Part shown: one piece after another, positions 47,620-58,208 of the stretch
Position numbering within the stretch: position 1 is the stretch's first letter
Layout of the letters: the number at the start of each line of letters is the position of its first letter
Assembly (NCBI GenBank): GCA_037043235.1
Contig: JAWRVZ010000320.1
Span: 207,001-271,000, forward strand
Origin: Rhodeus uyekii
Lineage: Eukaryota; Chordata; Actinopteri; Cypriniformes; Acheilognathidae
Reading direction: 5' to 3'
Length of the DNA: 64,000 bases
Program-made: the position numbers and the translations under genes
Notes under the pieces: model-generated
Told to the model about the DNA's origin: nothing
Seen by the model: only the letters and a program-made list of their open reading frames with translations
Database searches by the model: none

Positions 47620-48220
47620 TTACTGATCCACTGATTTGGAGCAAAGATTTCTTCTTATCACACATTCTTACGTCGCGACAGTGACGTAGTTGTTAATGAA
47701 GTGGCAGACAAAAAATAAAAAAAACCTAGTGTTTCCAGTTTTACGAGATTCTCTGTTTCAGTGGAGAGTCTTCATGAACATTCATGACTTTCCCGGACAT
47801 GCAGGTGGAAATTAGAATTTTGTTTCACGCTCCTCCTTGTTTCTAAGCAGGTTTAATGGATTTTATTATTTTTTTAAAGGTAAATCGTTTCAGTTTTAGC
47901 GTGAATTTATGCATAAATTTCAATTGTTTATTGTTTTGTAACCGTTTATAATGTTTTTATTAGTTTGCACGTTTTGTGAAAGCATCTCTGACTGAATGAT
48001 TGTAGGAATATTCACTTTGTGTAATTTTATAAAACACAGCAAACTTCAACTAGTCCTAAACATTGATTTCATTTCGTTATGCTCTTTATGTGTACTTTTT
48101 GATTCTTTAAAACCGTAAAAAAAACCCACTAATTGTTCATTTGTTGAATTCAATAACTGAAATAAAACTGTATAAATGCGTCTGAGGACTAACTCGTTTT
48201 TTTTTAATATATCCTGGTAT
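47620..48220. repeat. Duplicated promoter-flank segment, copy 2
   Basis: Direct copy of 43020-43620 with few differences (TTACGTCGCG instead of GAAGTCGCG, some indels). It lies inside intron 1 of unit C, so it is a secondary insertion or local duplication. Confidence 0.8.
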
Positions 48221-48781
48221 GATTTTGTACATGTAAGCCAAATAACCTAAGACCTATAAAACATTAATGTGTTGCTTTAATGCATAAAAAATGTAATTTT
48301 GAACAAAATTGTATGGCCAAAATTGAAAACTTACATTTCTGTGAAATGCAGAATCAGAATACTATGCAACCCTCCAGTAATTAAATGTTAAATAAAACAA
48401 ATATTTTAATGCATCTTTTTATTGACTGATGCTCTCAGTGCTGACCTTCAGTGATTCAGTTCATCCATCAGCAGAAATGACTTTAGATGTTTAGTTAGAC
48501 TTTAGATGTTTAGTTAGTTCCCTTTCAGGGAACTCCAGCTGCGTCTAAAGCACTAGGGGAAATAGCCTCGCGTCTACCATGTGAAGATCTGTGCAACCAA
48601 TGAGAGACGAACGCGTGTGAATGCGTCACCGCCGGCGCGAGCCGGTGACATCATGAGGAAGAGCATAAAAGTGCGCCCGGGACCCGGAAGCGCCAGCTCT
48701 GAGTGTCTTCAGCGTGCTGTATGTCTGTGTGAGAGTGATTGAAACTAAGAATAGTTTAAAAATCAGGGACTGTGTGTGAGA

Positions 48782-49249
48782 ATGGCGGATGAACAAACAT
48801 TTAGACCGTGTGTTTTTCCCTGTCCGCGTTTTATAACGGGCAGGGATACACATGTTATGTGTGTTGTTTGTCTGGGAGTGGAGCATGCGCGGTCGGCACT
48901 TGAGAATGTCGGCTGTAAGGACTGTGAGAAGTTCTCGCTGCATTCGCTCCGCTCCCGCCTGGCGGCCTGTAAAGAGGCCGCTCAGGCTAGTGTTCCCCGT
49001 GGGTCAGGACCTGCTGCTGCCGAGGCATTGCGGCGCTCGCACTCATGGGGTTCACAGATGGATCTCGCTGAGGTTGCTGTGATGGGTCCTCCCTTATCTC
49101 AGCTCTCACGAGATGATGCGGGTTCCAGTCAGGATCGCTCTTCGAGAGACGATCATGCTGAGTCCCCGACGCTAGCTTTATTTAGTTCTGATGAGATGGA
49201 TTTAGCTAGTGTCGACCCGGCTGGGGAGGATTCCAGCTTGTTGAGGTAG
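48782..49249 (+). CDS. gag-like N-terminal ORF of DIRS copy B
   Basis: ATG at 48782. The protein has an N-terminal Cys pattern (RPCVFPCPRF, MCVVCLGVEHARSAL, GCKDCEKF) that may bind zinc, then a Ser/Asp-rich tail. It ends at 49249. The following frame overlaps by one base and continues gag-like text, so this stop may be a mutation. Confidence 0.65.
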   Translation: MADEQTFRPCVFPCPRFITGRDTHVMCVVCLGVEHARSALENVGCKDCEKFSLHSLRSRLAACKEAAQASVPRGSGPAAAEALRRSHSWGSQMDLAEVAVMGPPLSQLSRDDAGSSQDRSSRDDHAESPTLALFSSDEMDLASVDPAGEDSSLLR

Positions 49250-51699
49250 TGGAGCGAGCGGTCTCACGTCTTGGTGTTGATTGGCCGGCGGAGACTAGGT
49301 CAGTTCGTCCTAGAAAGAGTTTCTTAGACGAGCGTTACCTGCCTGCTTGCGTCAACCCCCCGCACCGAGCCATGCCGTTTATTTCAGATTTACATGCCGA
49401 GGTATCTAGATCGTGGAATAAGCCAGCCTCCGGTAGAGTTCATACACCACGAAGTGCGATGTATACGAATCTTTCCGGGGCGCAGCATTTTGGTTATGGG
49501 GGGATGCAGAAAGTGGACGAGGCTCTCGCTGGGTACCTCGTTCCCCAGTCTGCGTCCTCCATTAAGGCTCCGGCGCTCCCCACCAAGCCGATGCGCGTCA
49601 CATCTTCGCTGGTGGGGAAAGCATACTCCGCTTCAAGGCTAAATCGAAGCGGTCCTGACGTCAAGCCGCAACTAGGTGGTGTCTCCCATGTGCAGCGTCA
49701 GCCCGCCATGGTGGAGCCACCCCCTCTAAGGAGGGTCCTAGAGCATTCCACCCAGGTTTCCGGAATCCCCGGCTTAGTGGTGAATATGCTCACAGTACCA
49801 GAGGCCAGCCCAGGGAGGCTGGTTCCCTTAGTAGAATTCCGGGCTGCGTGGTCACAGCTACCCGGTATCTCTCAGTGGGTCCTGCGTACGGTAACCTTCG
49901 GGTACGCCATTCAGTTCGGGGTTTCACCACCCTGGTTCTCGGGGGTCCTACACTCGGTGGTAGGCCCTCAGCAGGCTCTGGTCATGGAACAAGAGGTAGA
50001 CACTCTGCTGGCGAAAGGGGCCATCGAGCATGTGCCCCTCGCGGAAAGCAAGTCCGGGTTTTACAGCCGGGACTTCATAGTTCCAAAGAAGGATGGAGGG
50101 TTGCGGCCTATTCTGGATTTGCGTCTCTTAAATCGAGCAGTCAGGCGCCTGAAATTCAAGATGCTGACACTCAAGCAGGTCATAGTGCAGGTCAGGTCCG
50201 AGGATTGGTTTGTCACAATCGACCTCAAGGACGCATATTTCCATGTCTCCATCCTCCCGCAACACAGGAAGTTCCTGAGGTTCGCCTTCGGGGGACAGGC
50301 GTACCAGTATCGGGTGCTTCCGTTTGGTCTGGCGCTCTCGCCCCGCACGTTCACAAAAGTGGTGGACGCTGCTCTAGCTCCGCTGCGGCTACAAGGCATC
50401 CGTGTCTTAAATTATATAGACGACTGGCTTATTCTGGCGCAGTCGCCGCAGTTGGCAGCGCGACATCGAGATGTTGTGCTCGCACACATGAGGGAGCTGG
50501 GGTTGAGGCTGAACACCAAGAAGAGTGTACTTTCTCCTGCACAGAGAACCACTTTCTTGGGAGTCATTTGGGACTCTGTGACCATGTCTGCTCGGCTCTC
50601 CCCCGGGCGTATCCAGGTCATTCGTTCAGCCGTCAAGAGCATCAAGCTGGGCCAGCTGCTCACAGTGAAACACTTTCAGAGAGTGTTAGGGCTCATGGCA
50701 GCGGCATCCAGTATCATCCCACTGGGCCTGCTGTACATGAGACCACTACAGTGGTGGCTAAAAACCAAGGGGTTCTCCCCGAAGGGGAACCCACTTCTCA
50801 CTATCAAGGTCACGAGGCGATGCCTACGCACCCTGAGTATGTGGAAGAATTCTTGGTTTCTGTCTCAAGGCCCGGTCCTGGGGGCTCTGGTTCGGAGGGT
50901 CTCTCTCTCGACAGATGCCTCCCTCTCGGGCTGGGGGGCGGTCCTGAGGGATCGCTCCTCACAAGGTCTTTGGAGCAGTCGGCACCAGACCTGGCACATA
51001 AACATGCTAGAGTTACTGGCGGTCCGCAGAGCACTTTGTGCGTTCCTCCCGGACCTTCGCGATCATCATGTCACTGTCTTCACCGACAGTATGACGGCAG
51101 TCGCGTATATCAACCATCAGGGGGGTCTGCGTTCGCGACCACTGTACAAGCTGGCGCGACAGATCCTCCTCTGGGCCCAGGGGAGGTTGCTCTCTCTCAG
51201 GGCAGCCTACATCCCGGGGGTCCATTATGTGGGAGCAGATGCCCTATCGAGACAGGGGGCAAGACCAGGGGAATGGCGACTCCACCCCGAAGTGGTGGAG
51301 CAGATTTGGGAAAGATACGGCAAGGCACAGGTCGACCTGTTTGCCTCAGTAGACAACACCCACTGCCCTCTGTGGTTTTCTCTAGCACATCCAGCGCCTC
51401 TGGGGCGGGATGCTATGGTACTGGCTTGGCCGAGGTTATGCCTGAACGCCTTTCCCCCGATCGCTCTGCTCCCGGGAGTTCTGGCCAAGATTCGCCGGGA
51501 CAAGGTCCGTCTTACGCTAGTGGCCCCCCACTGGCCTTCCAGAATATGGTTTGCGGATCTGGTGGCCCTCCTCGACGGAGTCCCCTGGGAGATTCCGGTC
51601 AGGAGGGACCTTCTGTCCCAGGCGGAGGGTTGCATCCTGCACCCTCGCCCAGAGCTAATGAAGCTATGGGTCTGGCCCCTGAGGGGGTCCAGCTCATAG
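49249..51699 (+). CDS. DIRS copy B gag C-part, reverse transcriptase, RNase H, MT-like domain
   Basis: An open frame of 816 codons. Gag-like text (VPQSASSIKAPALP) runs into RT without the middle of gag seen in copies A and D, an in-frame deletion. RT: FIVPKKDGGLRPILDLRLLN, LKDAYFHVS, LPFGLALSPRTF and YIDD (about 50414-50425). RNase H: STDAS, MLELLAV, VFTDS and DALSR supply the four acidic residues. The next domain (DLFASVDNTHCPLWFSL, NAFPPIALLPG, VAPHWPSRIW) corresponds to the region called methyltransferase-like in DIRS elements. All visible catalytic residues are present. Confidence 0.85.
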   Translation: MERAVSRLGVDWPAETRSVRPRKSFLDERYLPACVNPPHRAMPFISDLHAEVSRSWNKPASGRVHTPRSAMYTNLSGAQHFGYGGMQKVDEALAGYLVPQSASSIKAPALPTKPMRVTSSLVGKAYSASRLNRSGPDVKPQLGGVSHVQRQPAMVEPPPLRRVLEHSTQVSGIPGLVVNMLTVPEASPGRLVPLVEFRAAWSQLPGISQWVLRTVTFGYAIQFGVSPPWFSGVLHSVVGPQQALVMEQEVDTLLAKGAIEHVPLAESKSGFYSRDFIVPKKDGGLRPILDLRLLNRAVRRLKFKMLTLKQVIVQVRSEDWFVTIDLKDAYFHVSILPQHRKFLRFAFGGQAYQYRVLPFGLALSPRTFTKVVDAALAPLRLQGIRVLNYIDDWLILAQSPQLAARHRDVVLAHMRELGLRLNTKKSVLSPAQRTTFLGVIWDSVTMSARLSPGRIQVIRSAVKSIKLGQLLTVKHFQRVLGLMAAASSIIPLGLLYMRPLQWWLKTKGFSPKGNPLLTIKVTRRCLRTLSMWKNSWFLSQGPVLGALVRRVSLSTDASLSGWGAVLRDRSSQGLWSSRHQTWHINMLELLAVRRALCAFLPDLRDHHVTVFTDSMTAVAYINHQGGLRSRPLYKLARQILLWAQGRLLSLRAAYIPGVHYVGADALSRQGARPGEWRLHPEVVEQIWERYGKAQVDLFASVDNTHCPLWFSLAHPAPLGRDAMVLAWPRLCLNAFPPIALLPGVLAKIRRDKVRLTLVAPHWPSRIWFADLVALLDGVPWEIPVRRDLLSQAEGCILHPRPELMKLWVWPLRGSSS

Positions 51700-52697
51700 A
51701 AGCCGGTCTCTCAGCCGAGGTTGTGGAGACCATCCTTCAGTCCAGAGCTCCCTCCACGAGGAAACTCTATGCCTTGAAGTGGAAACTCTTCACTTCCTGG
51801 TGTAGTGAAAGGCAGGTGAACCCAGTAACCTGTCAAGACCTGTCAAGTGCTGGAGTTCCTGCAAGAAAGATTTGCGGCAGGGTTGTCCCCCTCCACCTTG
51901 AAGGTTTATGTGGCTGCTATATTGGCTTGCCACATACCTCTGGGTGGGGTGTCCTTGGGCAGGGACCCCCTAGTCACTCGTTTCCTCCGTGGTACACTAA
52001 GGCTGAGACCTGCAGCACAGACCAGGGTGCCTGCCTGGGACTTGTCTGTGGTACTCCAAGGCCTGTCCCAGGCACCCTTTGAACCTTTGGAGGAGCTTCC
52101 GATCAAGCTCCTTTCCCTTAAGACCTTGCTTTTGCTGGCTATCACCTCGCTTAAGAGGGTCGGGGATCTTCAGGCCCTCTCGGTGGCTCCCTCATGCCTC
52201 GAGTTCGCGCCCGGGATGGCGAAAGCCTTTCCCCACCCGAGGCTAGGCTATGTTCCTAAGGTTCCCACCAATGTGGCTAGGTCTATTACGCTGCAGACCT
52301 TCTGTCCTCCCCCATTTGGCGATCATGAGCAGGAGCACAAGAACAAGGTCTGTCCAGTGCGAGCACTGGACGCTTACGTTTTCAAGACTGCCACTTGGCG
52401 TAAGTCGGACCAATTGTTCGTTTGCTTTGGGGCCCCCAAGGGGGCTCCAGCTTCTAAGCAAACACTAAGCAGGTGGATAGTTGAGGCTATCTGTCTAGCT
52501 TATGAGTCGGCCGGATTAGCCTCTCCCCTGAGGGTCCGGGCCCACTCTACTCGGAGCGTGGCGGCATCCAAGGCTCTCCTCTCCGGAGCTTCCTTGTATG
52601 ATTCCTTGTTTGTGCTGCGGCTGGCTGGTCCTCACCGCACACATTCATGAGGTTCTACCAGCTAGACCTCGATGCCACCCCGGGAACCAGGGTGCTC
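51700..52697 (+). pseudogene. Tyrosine recombinase of DIRS copy B, two frame breaks
   Basis: The recombinase starts around 51741 (RAPSTRKLYALKW), in a frame overlapping the MT end. A tandem 10-base repeat ACCTGTCAAG at about 51829-51848 shifts the frame. The second part (51847-52650) has the first catalytic Arg (KRVGDLQAL) and HxxR (AHSTRS). Near 52612 another one-base shift separates the last part, where GWSSPHTF and the Tyr of FYQLDL are encoded. The R-H-R-H-Y set is therefore present in DNA but split over three registers. Mobilisation would need recombinase from elsewhere. Confidence 0.8.
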
Positions 52698-53273
52698 TCT
52701 CAGTGAGCTGGGACACACCCGGATGCCGGCGTCGCTGAGGTGGCGTTGGTATAGCGTTCCCCTAGCGCTTTAGACGCAGCTCGAGTTCCCTGAAAGGGAA
52801 CGTCTCGGGTTACGAATGTAACCCTGGTTCCCTGAGGGGAACGAGACGCTGCGTCTTTGCCTCAGCTCCTTGCGCCTCCGGGCCCGCTTCAGACACTCTT
52901 TTGCTGGCGCTTCCGGGTCCCGGGCGCACTTTTATGCTCTTCCTCATGACGTCACCGGCTCGCGCCGGCGGTGACGCATTCACACGCGTTCGTCTCTCAT
53001 TGGTTGCACAGATCTTCACGTGGTAGACGCGAGGCTATTTCCCCTAGCGCTTTAGACGCAGCGTCTCGTTCCCCTCAGGGAACCAGGGTTACATTCGTAA
53101 CCCGAGACGTTTCCTCTCCTGTGATTCAGAATGGCAGCGGCTGAAAGGCTTGCATTTCCTTAGTGTTATTTAAATTTGGGTCTGAATGGCCTAAAATATA
53201 ACTTTTTTTTGTTTTTGAACCAAACAAGTCCAGTCCAGGTGAGAAAAAGTAACACAAATGTAACGTAATGCAT

Positions 53274-56200
53274 TAGTCAAGTCACCTTTATTTATAAAGC
53301 GCTTTTTACAATAGCGATTGTTTCACAGCAGCTTTACAGAGATAACAGGAAAATAATGTAACAAAGTTTGTTTTGGCTGTACAGCAACTCTAAAAGAGCC
53401 AATCAATAATAATGATGAATATTAAGTGTTAAGCGTCTCCAACTAAGCAAGCCAGAGACGACAATGGCAAGAAACTCAAAACACCAGCAGGTGACAGAAT
53501 GAATGGTGAATACATGGTGAAAAGCAACGGTCCTAGTACTGAGCCCTGAGGTACTCCATACTGAACTTATGATCGATATGACATCTCTTCATTTACAGGT
53601 ACAAACTGACAATGGTCAGATAAGTATGATTTGAACCATGCTAATGCAATTCCACTAAAGCTAACATCATTTCGAGTCTATTCAAAAGAAATTTGTGGTT
53701 GATAGTATCAAATGCAGCCTAAGATCCAGCAACACTAACAGAGAGATACAACCACGATCGGACGATAAGAGCCAATCGTTTGTAACTCTAATGAGAGTTA
53801 GTCTCAGTACTATGATACTGTTAAGCGTGTTGTAGGAGGATGAGGAAGGCACAGAAACTGGAAGAATAAACCGAAACTTGCTTTAATCATACACTCAACA
53901 AAAACACTTTAAAAAACATATCAAAAAGGCACTTTTGGGAATGTATATACACAGGGCATGATTAGATAAGATAATTTAATAAGCGGTTTAATTATGGCCA
54001 GCTTAAAGGTTTTTGGTATGTATCCTAATGGCAAAGGTGTAATAATGACATTTAAAAGAGGATCTATGACCTCTGGAAGCATCTCTTTCAGTAGCTTAGC
54101 TGGTATAACATACATGTTGGGCCTAACATACATGTTGTTGATTTTGATGAGTTTATCCAATTCTTCCTCCTGGATAGCAATGAAAGAGTGGCATTTTTTC
54201 ATCAGGGACACTACAATTTACTGTATTTTGTAGTAGAAGTTTGCATGATTACAAATTTCTCTCTAATACTCGAGAGCTGCGTCGAAATGTTTTTTTTTTT
54301 ATTAAAAAGAAAAGATTCTGACGTCCCTCTGTCACCTTCGGGCCTTTTCGGTGATTCGGTCTGAGGATCTGTCATCGAGAGGTTTCAGGGGGCTTTGTAC
54401 GGCAGGTGGCGTTCAGGAAGTTTTGCCCTGCCGCCCTCAAGTTGCTGCAGTCGCAGCCTCACAGCTCCTATTCTAGGGCCGCTCAAGTGGGTTGTCACCA
54501 CCCGTTACCCCCTCAAGAGAACCGGAGGGTTGGGTAGAACATGCACCCCTCTTGGTCAAAGGGTCCGGGTGTACAGCTGTCTTTTCTTTGTTCCAAGTGG
54601 ATGGGATTCGCGGGTCCAGTGACATCTGTGTCTTTTTCAATTACACAGTAATGCAAGATCGTGTCTAAAACCAGATCTGAGGACTGGTTTGTCACCTTCT
54701 AGCTAAGATGCAAATTCTCACATCTCCATCCACAATGCTCCGCAGTGCTTCTGCCTCTGGGGGGAAGGTGTACTTGTTTCGAAGGCTTCTTCTTTGGCCT
54801 AGCTCTGTCACCCCACATTTTCACCCTTTGCTGTGACACAGCGCATTCTAAGAACATCCCCTGATGACTGGCTATCTCCCCAGTTGCCAGGCTAGCAGTT
54901 CAACATCGAGATGTTGTTCTTGCTCTCTTGAAATGTTGGGGTTGAGGCTCAACTTAGAGGAGTGTGTCTCCTCCGGATCAGTGTCAATGTCAGAATGCTT
55001 TCCCCCGTGCGCATTGATGCCACGCTTTCAGCCGTCAAGAGTTTATAATGGGCCAGGCACCTACTGCTCGTACTCTCAGAGCGCTGGGTCACAGGGCAAT
55101 GACTCCCAGTGTTGGTAGGCCACCCGGGTTGCTGTACCTGGACCACAGCAGTGGTGGCCAGAACCAAAGGGGGGGTTTTCCGAGGAGTAACCCCAGCTCT
55201 GTACTATCAAGGTCACGAGGCACGTCTACGCACCTTCTATAGTGTAGGAACCCTGGTGGATGCGTCCTTTACAGGTGGGGAGTGATCGTGAGGGGTAACT
55301 CCGCCAAGTAGAGTGTCATTTTTTCCCCCCTAAAAACCGGGGGATCGGGCCAACGCTCTCAGGCTCAGCCCTCTGGCACGGGGCCGGATCTGAGGACCGC
55401 CTCCTCTGCTAAAAAGGCTATGAGCAGAGCTCCTGACACCAAGTGTGACCGATCTCACATTGGCGATCCTCCTCAACTGCGCCTCAAAGTCGGATTGCTT
55501 TGAGGAGACTTCTAGTCTCTAGGACCAGTAATTTATTCTCCTTGTCAACACGTATGCTACCAACGGATGCACCCTTACGGTTTGAGAGTGGTCCTGAGGG
55601 GTCACTCCCTCATAACATAGACTTGAGAGGCTGTTTGTCTTTGGAGAGTCTCTGATTGCGTTTCTACGCCTACCAGAGGTCTCCCAATGGGTTCTGCAAG
55701 GAAGACCTAGGGGCCATCAACTTGTTTTCCATAATCCGGCAACACAGTGTCCACCAATCATATGGGAGTAGGCATCCTGTCGAGGCAGGGGCCGAGGCCC
55801 TGGGGAAAATTGGGGAACTTCCCGCGGTTCTCTGTGGTATCCCCCTCTTTCTTCCAGACCCTCTTTTGGGTTGGATGCTAGGTTTCGGAGGTGGCCGAGG
55901 CTATGTCCATACCTTTCCCCGATCGCCCTGCTCCCGGGAGTTATGGAGAGAGTGCGTATCTCTGTGCTTGGGCTCCGAGGGGACCTAACACAAAGTTTCC
56001 GTTCTCTCAACCGAGGTTGCTGAGACCACTCTCCTCTCCAGAGCCCCCACCTCGAGAAAACTGTACACTCCCAAGTCGTGTTGTATCCTGTGGGACAGCT
56101 TCGCTTCAGGGTTTTCTCCCCCCACCTGAGAGGTATACGTGGCTGCCTTGCTTACCACATACCTCCGGGTGACTCCGGCTTGAGTGTTCTGTCGTCTCCC

Positions 56201-57430
56201 CCTTGGCGATCATGGCCAGAATTCAAGAACAAGGCCATTCCAGTGTGAGCACTGGACCCTAATGTCCACTAGGTCTCCCTGTGGCGTAGGACCGACCAGC
56301 TGTTCTTCTGCTGGGACTCTCGAGTGGGCCACGGCATCTAAACTACTTTGAGCAGATAGATAGCTGAGGCTATCTATCTGGCTTAGTAGTCGGCCGGATT
56401 TCCTTCTCCATGAGGATCCGTGCCCACTCTACTAGGCTGCCTCTATGACTTTTTTGCAGGGGTCTCTCTTGCTTATGTTTCTGCTGCGGCAGGATAGTCC
56501 TCCCCGCACACATTCCAGAGATTCTACCAGCTTGACCTCTTCTCCGCTCCTGGGACGAGGGTGCTCTCATAGTGAGCTGTGACACACCTGCAGCCCGGCA
56601 TCACTGAGGTGGCGTTGGCATATCGTTCCCCTAGTGTTTTCGACGCAGCTCAAGTTCCCATGAAAAGGCACATCTCGGGTTACGTATGTAACCTTAGTTC
56701 CCTAAGGGGTAACGAGACTCTGTGTTGTTTGCCTCAGCTCCTTGCGCCTCCGGGCTTACTTCAGACACTCTCTGAGCTGCTGCTTCCGGTTTGCGGTGCC
56801 CTTTTATGATCCTGGATCATGACATCACCGACCCGCGACGATCATTCCATGATCGATTTCAAAGTGCTTCACGAGACTACATGCCAAGGCATTCCCCTAG
56901 CGGTTTCGATGCAGCATCTCGTTCCCCCTTAAGGAACTAAGATTACATACGTAACCCAAGATCTTCATAAAGTCATTACTGAAGTGCTGGTGTGTACTGT
57001 TTTGAAGCGTCTGGGTTGAAGCTTTATTTCTCGTTAATTTAGTCACTGTATCAAATAAACACCTAGGGCTGTATTTGTTTTCTTCTAAGAGGGTCGAAAA
57101 AATGTAGATCTAGCTGAAAGGCCTTTCTGAATGCAATAGAGATGTCTTTCCACGAAATGCGAAAAACCTCTAGCTTTGTTTTCTTCCAGCTGTGCTCCAT
57201 TTTTCTGACTGCTCTCTTGATGGTCCGAGTGCTCGTCGTACCATGGTGTTGGACTATTTTATTTAATCTACTTTAAATGCAAAGGAGCTACCGTATCTAA
57301 AGTGCTGGAAAAGAGAGAGTTAATAAATTATGTTGCAACATCAAGTTCTTCTATGCTATCTGGGATGCTGAGTTACTTATCTTAAAAACATACATTACTT
57401 ATCTTAAAAAGTAACTAAGAGTAATATAGA
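53274..57430 (-). mobile_element. L2-type LINE remnant in intron 1 of unit C, interrupted by DIRS copy C
   Basis: Right part (about 57000-57260, minus strand) encodes the linker upstream of RT (WKKTKLEVFRISWKD, AFRKAFQLD). Left part (53921-54211) encodes a finger region (LGYIPKTFKLAIIKPLIK). The 3' end has the fish L2 tail (GCGCTTTATAAATAAAGGTGACTTGA on the minus strand, ending at 53274). Comparison with unit B intron 1 shows that this whole block is absent there: TAATGCATTA joins CTTTTCAAAGTA directly. Confidence 0.7.
54290..56965 (+). mobile_element. DIRS copy C, strongly decayed, nested in the L2 LINE
   Basis: Short scattered matches on the + strand: gag/RT-like text near 54640-54960 (VAVQHRDVVLAL-type), recombinase end (SSPHTFQRFYQLDL, about 56500-56540) and DIRS right-terminal sequences (CATCTCGGGTTACGTATGTAACC and inverted partner near 56930-56965). 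There are too many breaks to define any frame. Confidence 0.65.
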
Positions 57431-57663
57431 GCAATATTGTTATTCGTTACTTTTCAAAGTAACTTTCCCCAACACTGCCTGCAGTTCAAACCTTAATTAA
57501 AACTGAGGGATTTCAAGGCATTGCAGTTTTTTATTGACTCACCAGATGCCACTAAAGCTCAACTTCCGATCTGACAACTGTGAATATCATTATAAAAGTA
57601 TTGGTCAAACCTCTATCTATAACGTCACTGGTGTGATTTCTTCTTTTCTGTGTTTTGTCCAGC

Positions 57664-57763
57664 ATGGATCCAGTGGGAGTGAATTCAATAGAGACTGCAG
57701 CTCTAGGGAGACCCTTCCAGCTGGGGATGCTGTATGACTGCAGGAGAGATGCACTCGTACCAG
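57664..57763 (+). CDS. Unit C exon 2: N-terminus of SNTX-like MACPF protein
   Basis: Acceptor TTTTGTCCAG, ATG one base later, donor CAG|GTGATC, phase 1. It encodes the same 33 residues as unit B exon 2, with only synonymous or very few changes (GRPFQLGMLYDCRRD retained). This near identity supports a recent duplication or conservation of the start exon. Confidence 0.85.
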
Positions 57764-58208
57764 GTGATCAACCCAAATCTGTTAAGCCTTGAATGAATAA
57801 TTAGAGTAAAACAACATATCTATTATTTATCAGATTTTAGTAAAGAACATACAATAATATATAAAAAATTGGCAATATTAAAGTATAACCTTGAGCTTGC
57901 AGAAAGCCTCTATATAAAATAAACGCATCATTACAATTTTTGTTTGTTTTCTTGTCTGCCTGTTGTTTTATTAACTGTGGATTCTATTAAAGACTGTTTG
58001 CATCCGATTCTTCTAAAAATCATGCAATATTTTTCTGCTGGGATTAAACGTCTATGTTACTAATACTAATACTAATAATACTAATACTACAATTCACTTT
58101 AGGAGGGAAAGGAGACGTTTCAGCAGAATGACTGACCCATTGGTTGATTGGTTAAATTGCTGTTTATATAAATTAAGTATAGAAAAATTACATATTTTCT
58201 CATTACAG

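Larger units (their letters stand above)
48516..53109 (+). mobile_element. DIRS copy B, nearly full length, in intron 1 of unit C
   Basis: The left terminal segment (48519-48720: GGAAATAGCC, GACGAACGCGTGTGAATGCG, GCGCCAGCTC) recurs inverted at 52880-53060, and a short right-end block (CTTTAGACGCAGCTCGAG / ACGTCTCGGGTTACGAATG, 52757-52820) is complementary to both edges, as in the internal complementary region of DIRS elements. Between them lie gag, RT-RNase H-MT and tyrosine recombinase frames. Flanks continue the unit B intron 1 sequence (ATGTTTAGTT ... CAGCGGCTGAAA), confirming an insertion. Confidence 0.85.

Noticed and set aside
49848..52082. 744-codon open frame overlapping the DIRS copy B RT frame
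   Set aside because: Most of it is an out-of-frame reading of RT/RNase H in GC-rich DNA; only the end belongs to the recombinase.
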